Shown here piece after piece: positions 13,501 to 25,870 of a stretch of DNA of 64,000 nucleotides. How positions within the stretch are numbered: position 1 is the stretch's first letter; each line of letters starts with the position of its first letter. The stretch covers positions 6,818,001 through 6,882,000 of the forward strand of contig NC_135038.1 of the NCBI RefSeq assembly GCF_051020975.1, written 5' to 3'. The notes under the pieces were generated by a model that did not search any database, was not told the DNA's origin, and saw only the letters and a list, made by a program, of their open reading frames with translations. This DNA comes from Osmia lignaria lignaria. Taxonomy: Eukaryota; Arthropoda; Insecta; Hymenoptera; Megachilidae. Position numbers and translations under genes: made by a program.

Positions 13501-15937
13501 CGAACCAATTGCTACCCGGACCCTGAATTTTCCGTCCTCGATTGCATCGACTGAACGTCTTGAAAATAATATTGATTAGTTATCCATGGGAAGGACGATC
13601 GTACTCGATTACTTTCAAGAATTCTTTATCTTTAATCAATGGAAAAATTCATATTTTCTGGCAGATTAAAAATTTAAAGAATCCCTTTCTTTTTAACTCT
13701 AATTATAATTATTGAAGAGACTAAAATCGAAATTTTACCTTTATGATAATTACAGGAGATATAACGTTTCATTGATAGTTTTATTCAAATTAGATGAAAA
13801 TGAAATTAATTGGTGCACTTTTGTCGAAAGAAATGTGAATTTTCATTAATGAAAAATAATATTCAGAGTAGACGTACCCAATGGATTTTAATATTCAAGT
13901 GAAAATGTGGTTTTATTTCATAAAACCATTATCGAATAAATTTCTCAAACAACCTGTTAATTAGAATGAATGTGGCAAAACGTAAGTATAAAATGATTTA
14001 ATTTTTTGCAGTAACATATATACCCTATTATACAAAATTGAATCAAATTTTGAAATTGATAAAGAAAGAGAACAATGATTTCCAAGCGCGTTGACCATTC
14101 GATGGGAAACCCTCAAATACAACATATAGACCGTACACGCATTCTAATTACATATCGTTGTTGTTGCAAAGCAATCGCTCGACGAAATGGTGTTTTGTAT
14201 CCAGCGGCAGTGTGTACCAACCACCGAAGTCGTTCATTGCGTATCCCTCGTTGCCAACAACCTGTTACACAATCCCGGAAGACACACAAAGGGGCAATTT
14301 ATGCTCGGCATAGCGGCAACCTACGAAATTCGAAGCCGAATCTCCTCGTACAAGGAATGCACAATGCGATCCCGTTTACAACCAATTTTGATTAGCCGAA
14401 AGTTTATTACCTATGAACAATGGCCCGTAGCACCCTCACCGAACCGTGTATTCCGCGAACGGAATAAATTCTGCATTCGAAGCTACACAAGGTTTCGTTT
14501 TGCAAGATGCATCGTCCGATCGAAATTTGAGAATATTCAACCGAAATAATAACCACAGAGAACAGTACCTGAGAATAGGTTTGAAAATTCAAAAAAGATT
14601 TTATTAAAATAAAATTAACTCAAAGATCCTATCGCAAGGAACCGCGATGCACTTTTAATGCAATTTTCATGCAACCGCGTTAGCGGCAATTGTTGCACGA
14701 TAATGGTGAACAGATATTCATAAAACAACAGCAGCAACCATGTGTATCAGTGCTATCAAACCATATAATTCCCCGGTGGAATAAATTCCATTTCGATTAC
14801 AATTGTTCCGTTTTGCAAATTGGTCTTATGAGATAACATGAGCCTGGTATAATGCAACGCATTACCGTCACATTTACTGCTGCTCCGTGCAAACAACTGC
14901 ACACGCAAGCACGGCGAACCATTCATCACATTTCTTCTATCATTTTTCACAATGATTATTATCGAACACGTTTCAGTATCGATTTTTCATTTAATACTCG
15001 TGTTCCGTTGAATTTAATCTAATTTAACCTTTTAACTTCGCACCTTCTGTTATGTTCTTTTTTCCAACTGATTCGATATACTAAAATTCTAATGTCAACG
15101 CGATAATTGTTCAGAATAGTTTTGTCCCCGCAAAGGAATTCATGCAACCGGTATGTTTGCATATTATACAGGCATACGTACTCTGGCGTACACAATTTAG
15201 CATGACGACGAGATTCGACCGTTGAAATATTCATAGGCTGGTAGAACGAAGAGTTGGGAGACACCGAGCAAAAAGGAAACCGATAGAAACAGGTAACGGA
15301 AGCACAGAGAAAACGAACACGAGAGCCAGAAGACGTCACGTTTTCCTTCGTTCTATGAAGAAAACTCGCTTCACCCCAGTTCTCACCTAAACAATACACG
15401 TGCTTCCCACTCCTTATTCTCCATCTTCGTTTCCAGCTCCAGAAATGGCTCCAGAAATTTAAATGGCTCCACAGGCTCTAAGGGGCTGCATTAAACTCTG
15501 CTTGTTATTAGTTTGAGAGTGTGACTAAAGGTTGATCTATTTCCTCAGAGTAATAGAAAAATAGAGGAAAAGTTTGAAGCAGAGGTGGAAAAATTTCGGA
15601 ATCAAGTGGAAAAACGTGAAGATTCTCTTCTATCATTTGCAATACTAGAAATACTCTGTTTCAAGGGATAAAATTAATTAAATTCGGCGAAACCCTTTCC
15701 CCGAGTATAATAACGTTTGACTTTCCACGGTAGCGAATGGGGTGAGGAGATTGCGATGGGATTTCTGGAGAGAACCAATTTTAAATCTGGTGAGAACTAA
15801 GATATAGTCAGCTCAGTCGCCATAACTTTAGATTACGTGACGGTCCCCGTTTCATAATCTATCCATTTCCAGGGAGCATGCGTGGAACACGAAGAAAAAT
15901 CATGCGAAATATTTCCAATGGAAATCAACCTGAACGA
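10529..15937. other. Non-coding DNA
   Basis: No recognisable coding region. A CpG-rich patch at about 13440-13560 contains GACGACGTCGACG. Apart from the tandem duplication at 12836-13017, nothing repeated was seen. Confidence 0.35.
12836..13017 (+). repeat. Imperfect tandem duplication, period 92 bp
   Basis: Two diverged copies share a core reading CTGATAGATGGCCTAATTAT followed by T-rich sequence ending ATAAATTTT. The TGGCCTAATT landmark recurs at 12891 and 12983. No coding potential. Confidence 0.85.
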
Positions 15938-16183
15938 TTAACCTTCCAACGACGAATGGTTTTATTTCCAATTTATTATATCTATCGTTCAAAAGAATTA
16001 AAACATTTTTAAATTGAAAATAATGTAGATTACTAAATAGATAAAAGATGAAACATAATTTAATATGTACATTCATTCTTTAGCTCGATAACAGCCAACA
16101 TTCACATAAATTATAAAATACATAATTTAAAACAAGAAACTGGAAACCAGTCATTTTAACCCCTTTGGTAGTTCTAGTGTTAA
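15938..16183 (+). mobile_element. TTAA-flanked MITE, second family (246 bp)
   Basis: TTAA at 15938-15941 and 16180-16183. The interior matches, in opposite orientation, the element at 37169: both contain AATGTAGATTACTA, TTTAGCTCGA-AACAGCCAACA and GGAAACCAG, and both end in GTAGTTCTAGT. The right terminus is GGTAGTTCTAGTG; the left end has diverged. No ORF. TTAA flanks suggest a piggyBac-type non-autonomous element. Confidence 0.65.
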
Positions 16184-16379
16184 AAGCTTCAAACGTCGAT
16201 CTACCAAAAAAGAATGCCTGAAAATCAAACAATTTCGTTCCGAAGCATCCGAAACCCCATTATTTACCATTTTATCAGCAATACATAGGGGATGAAAATC
16301 TTTGCACGCGTTGCGGTTTGAATACCGCGTTAATAAAGCTGCGGGAAAGCTAAATACGAGCCTAGAGGATCTTTGTTCT

Positions 16380-16502
16380 CCAGAAGAGAAGGAACGGCGC
16401 GAGTAAAGGTGTAGAGGAGAGAAGCTGGTGAAAAAAGAAAAGAGCGAGGAGAGAGAAAAAGATAAAGGAAGAGTAGTGGGAGCGAGAGGGAAGGAGACAG
16501 CG
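16380..16502 (+). repeat. Purine-rich tract of about 120 bp
   Basis: Strongly purine-biased + strand (blocks such as AGGAGAGAGAAAAAGATAAA and GAGGGAAGGAGA). It could adopt triplex (H-DNA) structure or serve as a GAGA-factor-type site. ORFs read through it are low-complexity shadows. Confidence 0.7.
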
Positions 16503-19500
16503 GTTTATGTCTGACATGGTAATTTTTATTTCCCCGGGCAAAAAGGTGGGCTTTCATGCGGTCGCCGCTTTCATCCTGGTCTCGAATGATAAAGGCTTCT
16601 CGAGAGTAACGGAGATGGTAACAGAAGGAAAGGGGGTGGAAAAAAAACCTGCTGGAAGGGTGGGAAAAAGAGAGAAGCAGCAAAAACGTTAAAATTATGG
16701 GCCCGGCTTTTCAAGGAACCATACACACATGGGAATACAAACAATAGACCCTTCGTCCTTACGTTACGACGTTACTGGCTTACCAGCCTCAACTTTTGTC
16801 CACTCCGGCTCCCTAACTCCGCCACGCTTCCAGGATTATCAAAAGTGAAAAGAATGTCGGTTGAATCGCGAAATCATCGCTCAAAGTGTGTAAAAACACA
16901 TAGACGAGATAGAGTACTATTTTCTACTTGTCGCTCTTTACAAAAGCACGCACAGTTGAAGAGATTAACTAAATTGATAGTCGACGCGTATACGAGTTAA
17001 TCTCCTTTTCTGACGCGACAACCGTCCAGATACATTCAACGTTGAATAATTGCACGGGTTATTACGATTATAAACGTCGACATTATTAATATACCACGCG
17101 GTATGTAGGTACGTACGAGGCGAATGCAGTTGGAAAAAAGTCTTTCAGATACCGGGCGACAGATAAGCGTGTTATCAGAATTACTTGCTCGCCTAAGTAC
17201 ACGGTTGGCAAGTTTAATTAAATACTAGGAGACGGTGAAAAGTCTGGCCGATGCATAGAACGTTAATTGAGATAAAATAACTGACAAACGGAATGAGCAA
17301 ACAAGAGGGATGATTTTCTTCTTTCTTTTTTTTAATTTTCCTTTTTCTTATGGTTGAAAATTTTACGATATTTACATGGGAAAACCTTTTGCGGATTCGT
17401 AAGCTGAATACCAGTACATTTGCCTGTGTATGCTCAAAAGTGCGCAGTACTTAATTTACGACCTTAATTAACCGTAGTATCCCTTGGCACAAACGCCGCA
17501 GACGTCTCCCCAAAGGACTGCGAGAAGAGCACGTCAGCCAGAAACGCGTAAAAAATTGTTCCTAACCAAATTTGTCGCGTTTCAGAGGAAAGAGAAATGA
17601 CTTCCAAAAAAATAAAAAGGAAGACTCGCTCGTTACCCTGTTAGCAATTCCGAGATCACGTGAGATAACATTTATTGCACAACTTGGCCGGCAAATTATA
17701 AACAGACGTTCTTGAAACTTTCCGACAAAGGCTTTAAATAACAAATTAAATTATTAAATTATTGTGAACAAATTTTTTGTCCACAGAGACATGTATTAAA
17801 ATTTTTCATCAAATTAAATTTGTACATTTTTGAAAGAAAAAATACACGTGGAAAAGTGACAAATAATCCTTCGCTACGAAATTCGAATGCAATAAAGAAA
17901 TCATCATGTATCACCCTAATCGTTCAGAAAGACAACTCGTATTTGCCGGCATAACAGAAATTCCGCGACAAAAATATTCCGTAAAAGAAACAAGTCTCGT
18001 ATCCAATACGTAGAATAGAACCGTTTCAGGATGGAAAGGGGTCGAGTAGGCAAGGGAAAGGAAAGAAATTACGCGAACGAAATTCTAAGAAGGAATGCGG
18101 ATATATACGTCAGGTACACACGTATATATCCACACGCACACGGAATAGTACGCGTGATTTTGACTTGACGTAGGAAGAGTGGCTGCCAAGCACAGCCACT
18201 TTAAATGCAGATGCACCTTACACAAGCTGGAGACATCTTCTACTCCACAATCACCTTTACTCACTCGAAGCATCGCCCTGCTGCTCTCCCCATCCCGCCA
18301 CCCATCGACCACTCAAGTTTATGGTTCTCCGATGCTCTTCTTTTAAGTACCAATAACTGTCCGGTTCTCTGAAGTATCGAAAGCATTCAACCCTACCATC
18401 CCCCTTTCCCACCCACCGCGAGTCTATATACATGTAAAGCAATCGACGGTGTGTACATACCATTTTCGATATCTCCAGAGCGTTTAAGTTAAACGGTGTA
18501 CGTATCTCTTCCACGAGATGTTTCCTCTCGCGATCCTACTATACTACTTTTCTTACATACGCCCACGACGCCCTGTTCCTTCGCCGAATCTATGCACTTT
18601 TGTGCACCATTTGCTAACATGAATTGTTACGAGTGCATTGGACACTTTAGAGGAAACGAAATTAAGTTTTTAATGAGAAAATAATGTTATTTTGAAGTTG
18701 TAAGTTTTGAAGATTGAGAGGGAAAAAATTGGATGCACCTTCATATGCAGGCGCAACGATGCACTTAAAAATGCAATTGCACTTTATGAGATATGAAATA
18801 TTTCATGGACTATTGATTCTTTTTAATTACTTTTTTATGCAGGATGTGTATAATTTTTGTAATTTTTAATAAGAAATCTGGAAACCGTCATTTAGTTGTA
18901 ACAGTGAAACGTAAACGTGAAGCTACTACGCGAATGTTTATAATACACGTGTATCCTTCTGAGTTTATTTTTACCACGAAATGCGCTGGCTACACACGTG
19001 ACAAAACAGCTACGAGTTGACTGTTTCACGATCGCAGCGATAGCTCCGAAGGTAATGGATGAAAATCATAAATCGTATGAAAATAGAATGCTGATTCAGA
19101 ATCCAGATTACAGAACACCGTTCTTAAGCTATCGAATAAGCTATGACATGTCCATTTTTTTTAAATTTCTCATCACTTCAATAGATGTTTATCTACATAT
19201 TGAATTGACGCAAAATGTGTGAAATATGGAAAATGAAATAATACTTTTGATTAATTGAAAATAGAAAATATTATATCAAAATTGAATAATTATTTACTTT
19301 CTGTGCTTATCGAATTTGACAATCTTCTATCATCTTTCTTTCTTTTATCATCGTGTCTCTGACCTACCTTGTCGTTCTTCTTCCTGCCCCTTTTTCAAAC
19401 ATTTCTTTCACCGTGTTGTAGATAATTTTGCACGTCATCTGTCATCGTAAATGTCGCTGATTCAACGCCACAACAAGACCGGCTGACACTGATTTATTAT

Positions 19501-22349
19501 TAATCGAGCCACGTCGAAACACGACATTCCATAGAATAGGTTTCCGTATGTTCTCTAAATTTCCAGTCGAAAAAAAAACCGAGTTTATTATCTTTTCCCT
19601 ATTCGAATTCCTGCCGTGCTAATTTATAGACTAATACAACCACCATATCTTCCATGTAATTACGAAAATACTAATAGTATATTTGTCTTACCAACCCGCT
19701 TAAAGTGCCTTACGAAATTGTTTATTGGTCTTTCTTTTGCATAAAGCATCGGCACACGTTTAAATTCTTGTATAGAAAATGTTCGCAACTTCGTAAATTT
19801 GATATCGTTTGATAACTCGTTCAATTATTCACTCTATTCGAGGCTGAATTAATATACACAGAATTAAAAAAATAATGAATTTTAAATTAATTTTTGACAG
19901 AAAAGAGCATGCAATTTTTTTGCATAAACTGCATCAACGCCTTGCAATTTCGTTGCATTCTGTTTTCTCTTTGTTTTTTAATTGTAAATTTATTATTTTG
20001 AAGAGTAATTTTCAATCTGAGGTCGTTCTTGGGGGATGAAAAAAAGAAATGGAGGAAGTATGAATGCCGATACCGCAGTTTAAATACTGTATTCGTTAAC
20101 ATTTTAACTATACAATAGGAATATACTAACATGGAGACCTCGGTAGATTTAATGGGAACGTTGAAATGGAATTTTGAGGCGAGCATATCACGAAATCGTA
20201 CTCGTTAAACCGTTAACCGTGAGTAATTGGAAATGGATATTTAACTATAACAATATATAAAACGCTGAAATGTTTGAAATTTTAAATAAATACTGTCCTA
20301 ACCGGAATTTCACCAGTGATGTTCAAACTACGTCTGATATCCTTGTAATTAATTAAAATGTATTCTATATTTCAAGTATTTTATGCTAACCAGAACACTT
20401 TAGCAAAGAATAACCCAATATTCTACAAATTATTCTAATTTTTTATTTCTCAAGGTGTAATTTTGAAATATTTAAAATTTTAGCAAACAGAATCTAAAAA
20501 TATTTATCATATCCAATTTGAAAATTAAATATTTTTCAGAAAATATAAAACGGAACTAATATACATAATTTTATTAAAAAATTTTTGTTAAATGGAAAAA
20601 GAAAAAGATATAAAATTACCAAAGTTGTAGCACACGGTAGAAAATTGTAGCGTTGAAAGTGTAACAAAAACTTTCAACCGTATTTTCAGGCAAACATTAA
20701 ACTGAAAGTCGAAGGGATTGCTATAGAAAATTTGCTGATCCGTGATGTTGGAGTTGGAGTAAGATAACTGTTATAATTTCTGCGGTGTTTCAATTATAAA
20801 AGTACGGTCATTATCGCAGCGTTAAATGCATACACCTGGAAGACGAGTGTTTAACTTTATAAGCACTAAACGCTGAAACGGTACCTACTATATCCCCCAT
20901 TATTCGAAGGACGTTGCCGCGAAACGTTCGTATACTTAAGAGGAAGAGTTTCCACGGAAAGAGGGAACTTCCATCGGGCGTTCGAGTTTCAGCGAATTCG
21001 CGGATTTTCTTGCGACTATGAATAATGAAGCAGGGTCCAACTTTTGGGAATGATAAGGCAATCCCGAACGATCGATCGAAAAATTAAGTGGAGGTATACC
21101 CGTGGTAGGTAAGTTTCGCAGCAACATATATACATTATATTTACCCGTAGCACCGAATTAAAAAAGTTTCCACGCCTTCTGTTTTAATAATCTTCCAAAC
21201 AATACCGGGTGAAGGATCTTTCTGCTCGAACAATTATCGAGGCCGACAAAATTTTCATCAAACTCAAACTTCAATTTTTCCTTTGCTCCGATTCCTTCCA
21301 ATAAAATTTTATCATTTCTTTCAAACGAATCTGTTCGTAAATGGACTTTGAAAATATTCTATACGTACGATTAAAAATAATTTTTATTCTGTGATCTGTG
21401 CATACTTTTGTATAAATTTATTCAGATAACACAGTGTTACTCGAGTACCGATATAAAATGGATATAATATTGGGTCTTGTATGACCCAGGATTCGTCGAT
21501 TAAACACCGTGTCCCTTAAATTGAAGGAGTTTGCCTAACGACAAACGAACGAATAAACTATTTCAATAAAACACAGTCACAGTCGGAGAAGAATACTTTT
21601 CTACAGGGGAAAAGTCTGATATCCTCAACTTCGATTCTTCTTCGAAAGTGGAACCGATATCAAATCAAACTTTTGCCCAATAACAAACGTCTGTCCTCTA
21701 TAATTGATTATAACTACTTGTCCATCTACATGCATATACACGGACACACACACGTGTGTAACTCTTGCCTATCGGTTTCCGACAGAATTTCGAATCACCG
21801 ATCACCGGCGGAAACTTTTCTCGGAAGATCACTGTCGAGATCCAAGAGACGAGCTGGAAAACTTTCATTCGAGTTTGCAAATCCTCTTTGCACCGAGATA
21901 CACGCTCAGTTCGCCTACAGTTTTAAGAATATTATTCGCTCTCCATATCCGGAATTGCTCGTGAAACATCCGCAAGGAAAAATTTCAATTCTTCTCAATA
22001 TTCTGCGAAGCTTTAACGGGTTCGCTGTTATCTGGGTCGCTGGGATGTGATGGAATAGTTATCGAATTATTTGATCGTAAACAGAAAGATAATTCGTAAA
22101 TTTCAATTAGCATAGAAAAAAAAAAAAAACAGGATATGCTTCTTGAAATGTATAGCCGGATTGCAATGCGAAAACGGACAAGGGGGAGATCTGCAATTAC
22201 ACACTTTTAATGGGAGAAACTTTTTAAGAGAGACATCTCGTTAAAGCGAAATACCGTGGCACCGTTGCGGCGCCAAGAAACTAATGCTACTACGAAAGAA
22301 GGTAAACCTAAGGAGAGATACGGTTCAAGACACTCGTATAAATAAAAAA
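16503..22349. other. Non-coding DNA
   Basis: No gene recognised on either strand. Contains the perfect 11-bp inverted repeat at 18100-18130 and scattered microsatellite-like AT tracts. A short sequence near 18735-18790 (TGCAACGATGCAC-type words) resembles the repeat family at 45 kb. Confidence 0.35.
18100..18130. repeat. Perfect inverted repeat, 11-bp arms, 9-nt loop
   Basis: GATATATACGT, then CAGGTACAC, then ACGTATATATC. The arms are exact reverse complements and the arm and loop are largely alternating purine/pyrimidine. Confidence 0.95.
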
Positions 22350-22368
22350 CCCTAACCCTAACCTAACC
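22350..22368 (-). repeat. Short interstitial telomere-like repeat
   Basis: CCCTAACCCTAACCTAACC, i.e. TTAGG/TTAGGG-type words on the minus strand. Insect telomeres, including hymenopteran ones, are usually TTAGG repeats. With only three to four units it may be a repair scar or chance. Confidence 0.6.
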
Positions 22369-25300
22369 ATTGCAATATCAAGTTTTTTTTCTTTTTTTGC
22401 ATGAATTGCCAGAAGGAAGAATATTTTATGCTTATCAAAAGAAATATCTATGATTATTTTTGAAATCTTATATTTTTAATGTATTTGAGAGTGAAGAATT
22501 AAAAATAATGTATTTTATTAAAATTAAATTATATAAATTTTGAAAATTAAAAAGAAACCCCGAATTCAAGATAAAAACTTATATTTTGCAAATTAATTAC
22601 CTTATTCAATATGTGTCAGAATTAACCACGTATCTACTACCTGTATTACTGTTCGATGCTTTAATCCAATAATAATGAGATAGAAACATTGTAAATTTTA
22701 TTCCATTACGTCAGTATAAATGATGAATGATAATAATAATTTCATAGGATTGGTCATGTGTAACATGAACTTTTGTGCAACATTGAGAACCTGATAAACA
22801 CGATTGTATCTCATCGTTAACCACAATCTACCATAATATGAGGTTTGAATCGAATAAAACAATTCATTTAATCAAATAAACAGTACACGGTAGATAAACA
22901 AATTAATGGTGAATTGTGTGCATCGAGGATTCCTTTCTGAATCATAACAGAAAATCCAAATAAAACATGAAATGTAAATATAACATTTTAGCTCTTCAGT
23001 GTAATTCATGATTATATTTTTAAAAGTTTCAATTATACAGATTAATAATTTGCTTGGTATATCAAAATTCTAAAGAAAAAAAATTTGGTAATGAAAGGGT
23101 TAATTAAAATGTATCTACTCGTTGCAATACTGCAACTCTACTAGTGTCTGATCATACACGGATCGTATCACTGTTCGCGATGCTATGCAGTATACAGCAA
23201 GAAGACACGCTTCAAAGTGAATCAAATTTATAGCACGATAGGCGAATAAATCGACAAAGAGTTGACTGTCATTCGAATCGAACAGCGGACAGGTATCGAG
23301 CTGCAAAATATGCAGACTTTGCTACCTATTTTGCATTTTCACACCGAATGAATACTGAGAGATTTCATATTACACTACCATGAATCAAAATCGAAGAAAT
23401 GGACTGAAAAAAAGTTAATCGTTATTTTTTGTTTTGAAAAAAAATAAAAATTTGAAGTTAATTAGGTATTTCAACAATTGCTACAAAATAATAGTACAAT
23501 ATGAAAGTTGTTTAATCAATAAAATTGATTAATTCACAATGTCATTTTTGTACCAACAAACCATACTAAAAGCATTCATAAAATACTGTGGTTTGATTAA
23601 AAGCTTTTTCATTGGATCAATCTTCAGTGAACTTCAATTAAATCGAATATGTAGCAACGCCTCGATATTTTTACGTATGATTTTTATTTTTATTTCATAA
23701 CAATTTTATCTGCAAATTAAAGTATATGAAAATCATAGGAGTTTATGATCTTTAAGACGAACCAGCACAAAGCTAAGTGAAATACTGTTTAATTAAGTCG
23801 ATTGCAAAGTGAATTAACAGATTACACGAATCAATATAGTGATATTGCAGTGCAGCTAGGTCCGTATGCAATTTTACTCAATTAACGTCTGCCATTCGTT
23901 ACGAATACATCGATTCCAAGTCGAAGTATTATTACACCTATCTCCAGAATGATTAAGTAACCAAAGTTAGCTACTTCGAAACTTGTTAAGCAAGTGCTAG
24001 TCGCAACCATTGCAACAACGGGATATTATTACCAACTAACTAAAGTAACAAAGTTATTTAACTTGTAACTATAACAATCATAATTCTTCGTCATAATTCT
24101 TCATAGAGCTTATGAAAATATTTGAACCTCTTAAATTCTAAGACTGCATATATGCAAATCAAGCTTCCACTATTAAAATAGCAATTGTTAAAATTAAGTA
24201 CCTGAGATACTTCAAAGTAGAAAATATTTTTAGTAATATTTCTGAATTTTAAGCTTAGTATAATAGAAAAAAAAATAATATTCCTGAGACCATTATTTTG
24301 TTTAAGTATCATTACAATTTAACAAAATAATTAAATTTCTATACGTTAAAAAAAAGAAATTATTTACAAAATTCAATCCCATTCCAGGCGATGTACCAAA
24401 GACATTTAAATACCTTCGAAGCAGTCGCGAAGTAGAGAAAGCTAATCGAGCGTGAAAATTAAGTATTCCATCTCTATGAGTGAAGATGGCAAGTATAAGT
24501 GTGTCCGCGTGACATTACCGTTGGCCGGAAATGCATCTACGGGTTGCAATGCCCGTGGCACAACATAGCCCGTGTCGGCTGCGGTCATTTTCAGCGCGCT
24601 GGGTTAGCCAGGAATGTTAATAGAAAATACTCCGGTGTCTCCAGACTTTAATTATGAGCCGCGACCGGAAGAAGCTTCGTAATAAGCTACCATGATTCTC
24701 GTCGAAAAGTCATCGAAAACTTCCAAGGAAGAACCATAAAGATGATCAACCAGCGTGATCATGATTTAGGAAACAACCACGAAGGAAAGGGGTAGAGATC
24801 AAACGAAACACGAGTTTCTCGGATATTCTACATGAAAAACTTTCGTCGAATTTTGAAACGAACGTTGGAAGTGGAGCGGCAGTAACGTAACGTTTAAACT
24901 CGCGATTAAAATGCATTGCATAAAATCGAGTAGACTCCTATCGCCGAGCTGTTTCAGCACCAGGGATTTCCACCCACGCAAGCCTGCTATCATTCTAGCT
25001 CTGAATTTGATGAACACCGCCACTGTGCTTAAATAACCGATGATATAGTTAAGGAAAAGAGGTGGAGATAAATGTTACTACACTTCCGACAGATTTAAAC
25101 GAATGGATTTGATTCTAGGCTATAGAAATATTCAATGAGAAATGCAAACACTAATAAGGAAATTCTTAGAAATGAAATATACCCTATTGACTTGGGTTAA
25201 AGCTTAAAATTTAATGAAATTTAATGAATTAGTATTGACTATTAATTAAAGTAAGTAGTACTGTTCGGATTCATAGAAAACAAGCATCTAACTATTGCAT

Positions 25301-25645
25301 CTTTGATTGTAATAAATTTGAAGAATTGTAAAAATTCATTTTTTTCTATTAAATAAATAAATACAACATTGCTTGAATTGATAGAAAACGTGTATTATAG
25401 TATTGATAGAAATAAATAATATTATCCAAACAAGAGATAATATTGACAAAAACCACAAAGAAAGAGTTACCTATAATTTTCCTAATTCTTTTTCTTCTAT
25501 TGACCTATCTCACGTCGGAATTCCCTTCGATTATCCTCGACTTTTGCCCACCGTTGTGTTATGCGGGATATGTCGGTAATGTCCGTCGTAACTTGGAAAT
25601 GGTAAGAGGGCTCCAGAGCCCTATTTTTCGCGGTGCCAGGAATTC
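22369..25645. other. Non-coding DNA with a GC-rich island at 24.5-24.7 kb
   Basis: Mostly AT-rich. The stretch 24490-24680 is distinctly GC-rich with complex, non-repetitive sequence and no sustained frame, which is the profile of a regulatory element or non-coding exon. No gene recognised. Confidence 0.35.
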
Positions 25646-25870
25646 CTTTGGGTTTTGGGATCATTCTCTCTTTCTTTCACCCCTCCCAACTACTCTCTGT
25701 ATCCTCATCCCTCGTACGCTTCCCTTCTCTCTATTCCCACCCCTATCTTTATTTTTTCGAGTATTACGTTTCTCTCGTGCCTCATTCACTCTGTTCCCCT
25801 ACGTTTACTTCTTATTTCTCTACCATTCTCAGTTTCTCTCATTCCCATCCTCTTTCGTTTCCTCTGACAA
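25646..25870 (+). repeat. Pyrimidine-rich tract of about 220 bp
   Basis: Long C/T-dominated + strand (TCTCTCTTTCTTTCACCCCT and similar). All three + frames stay open here because stop codons need purines, so the overlapping ORFs of 70-148 codons are composition artefacts. Confidence 0.75.

Noticed and set aside
22989..23106. Possible MITE right end AAAGGG-TTAA at about 23095
   Set aside because: No matching TTAACCCTTT left end within 500 bp upstream.
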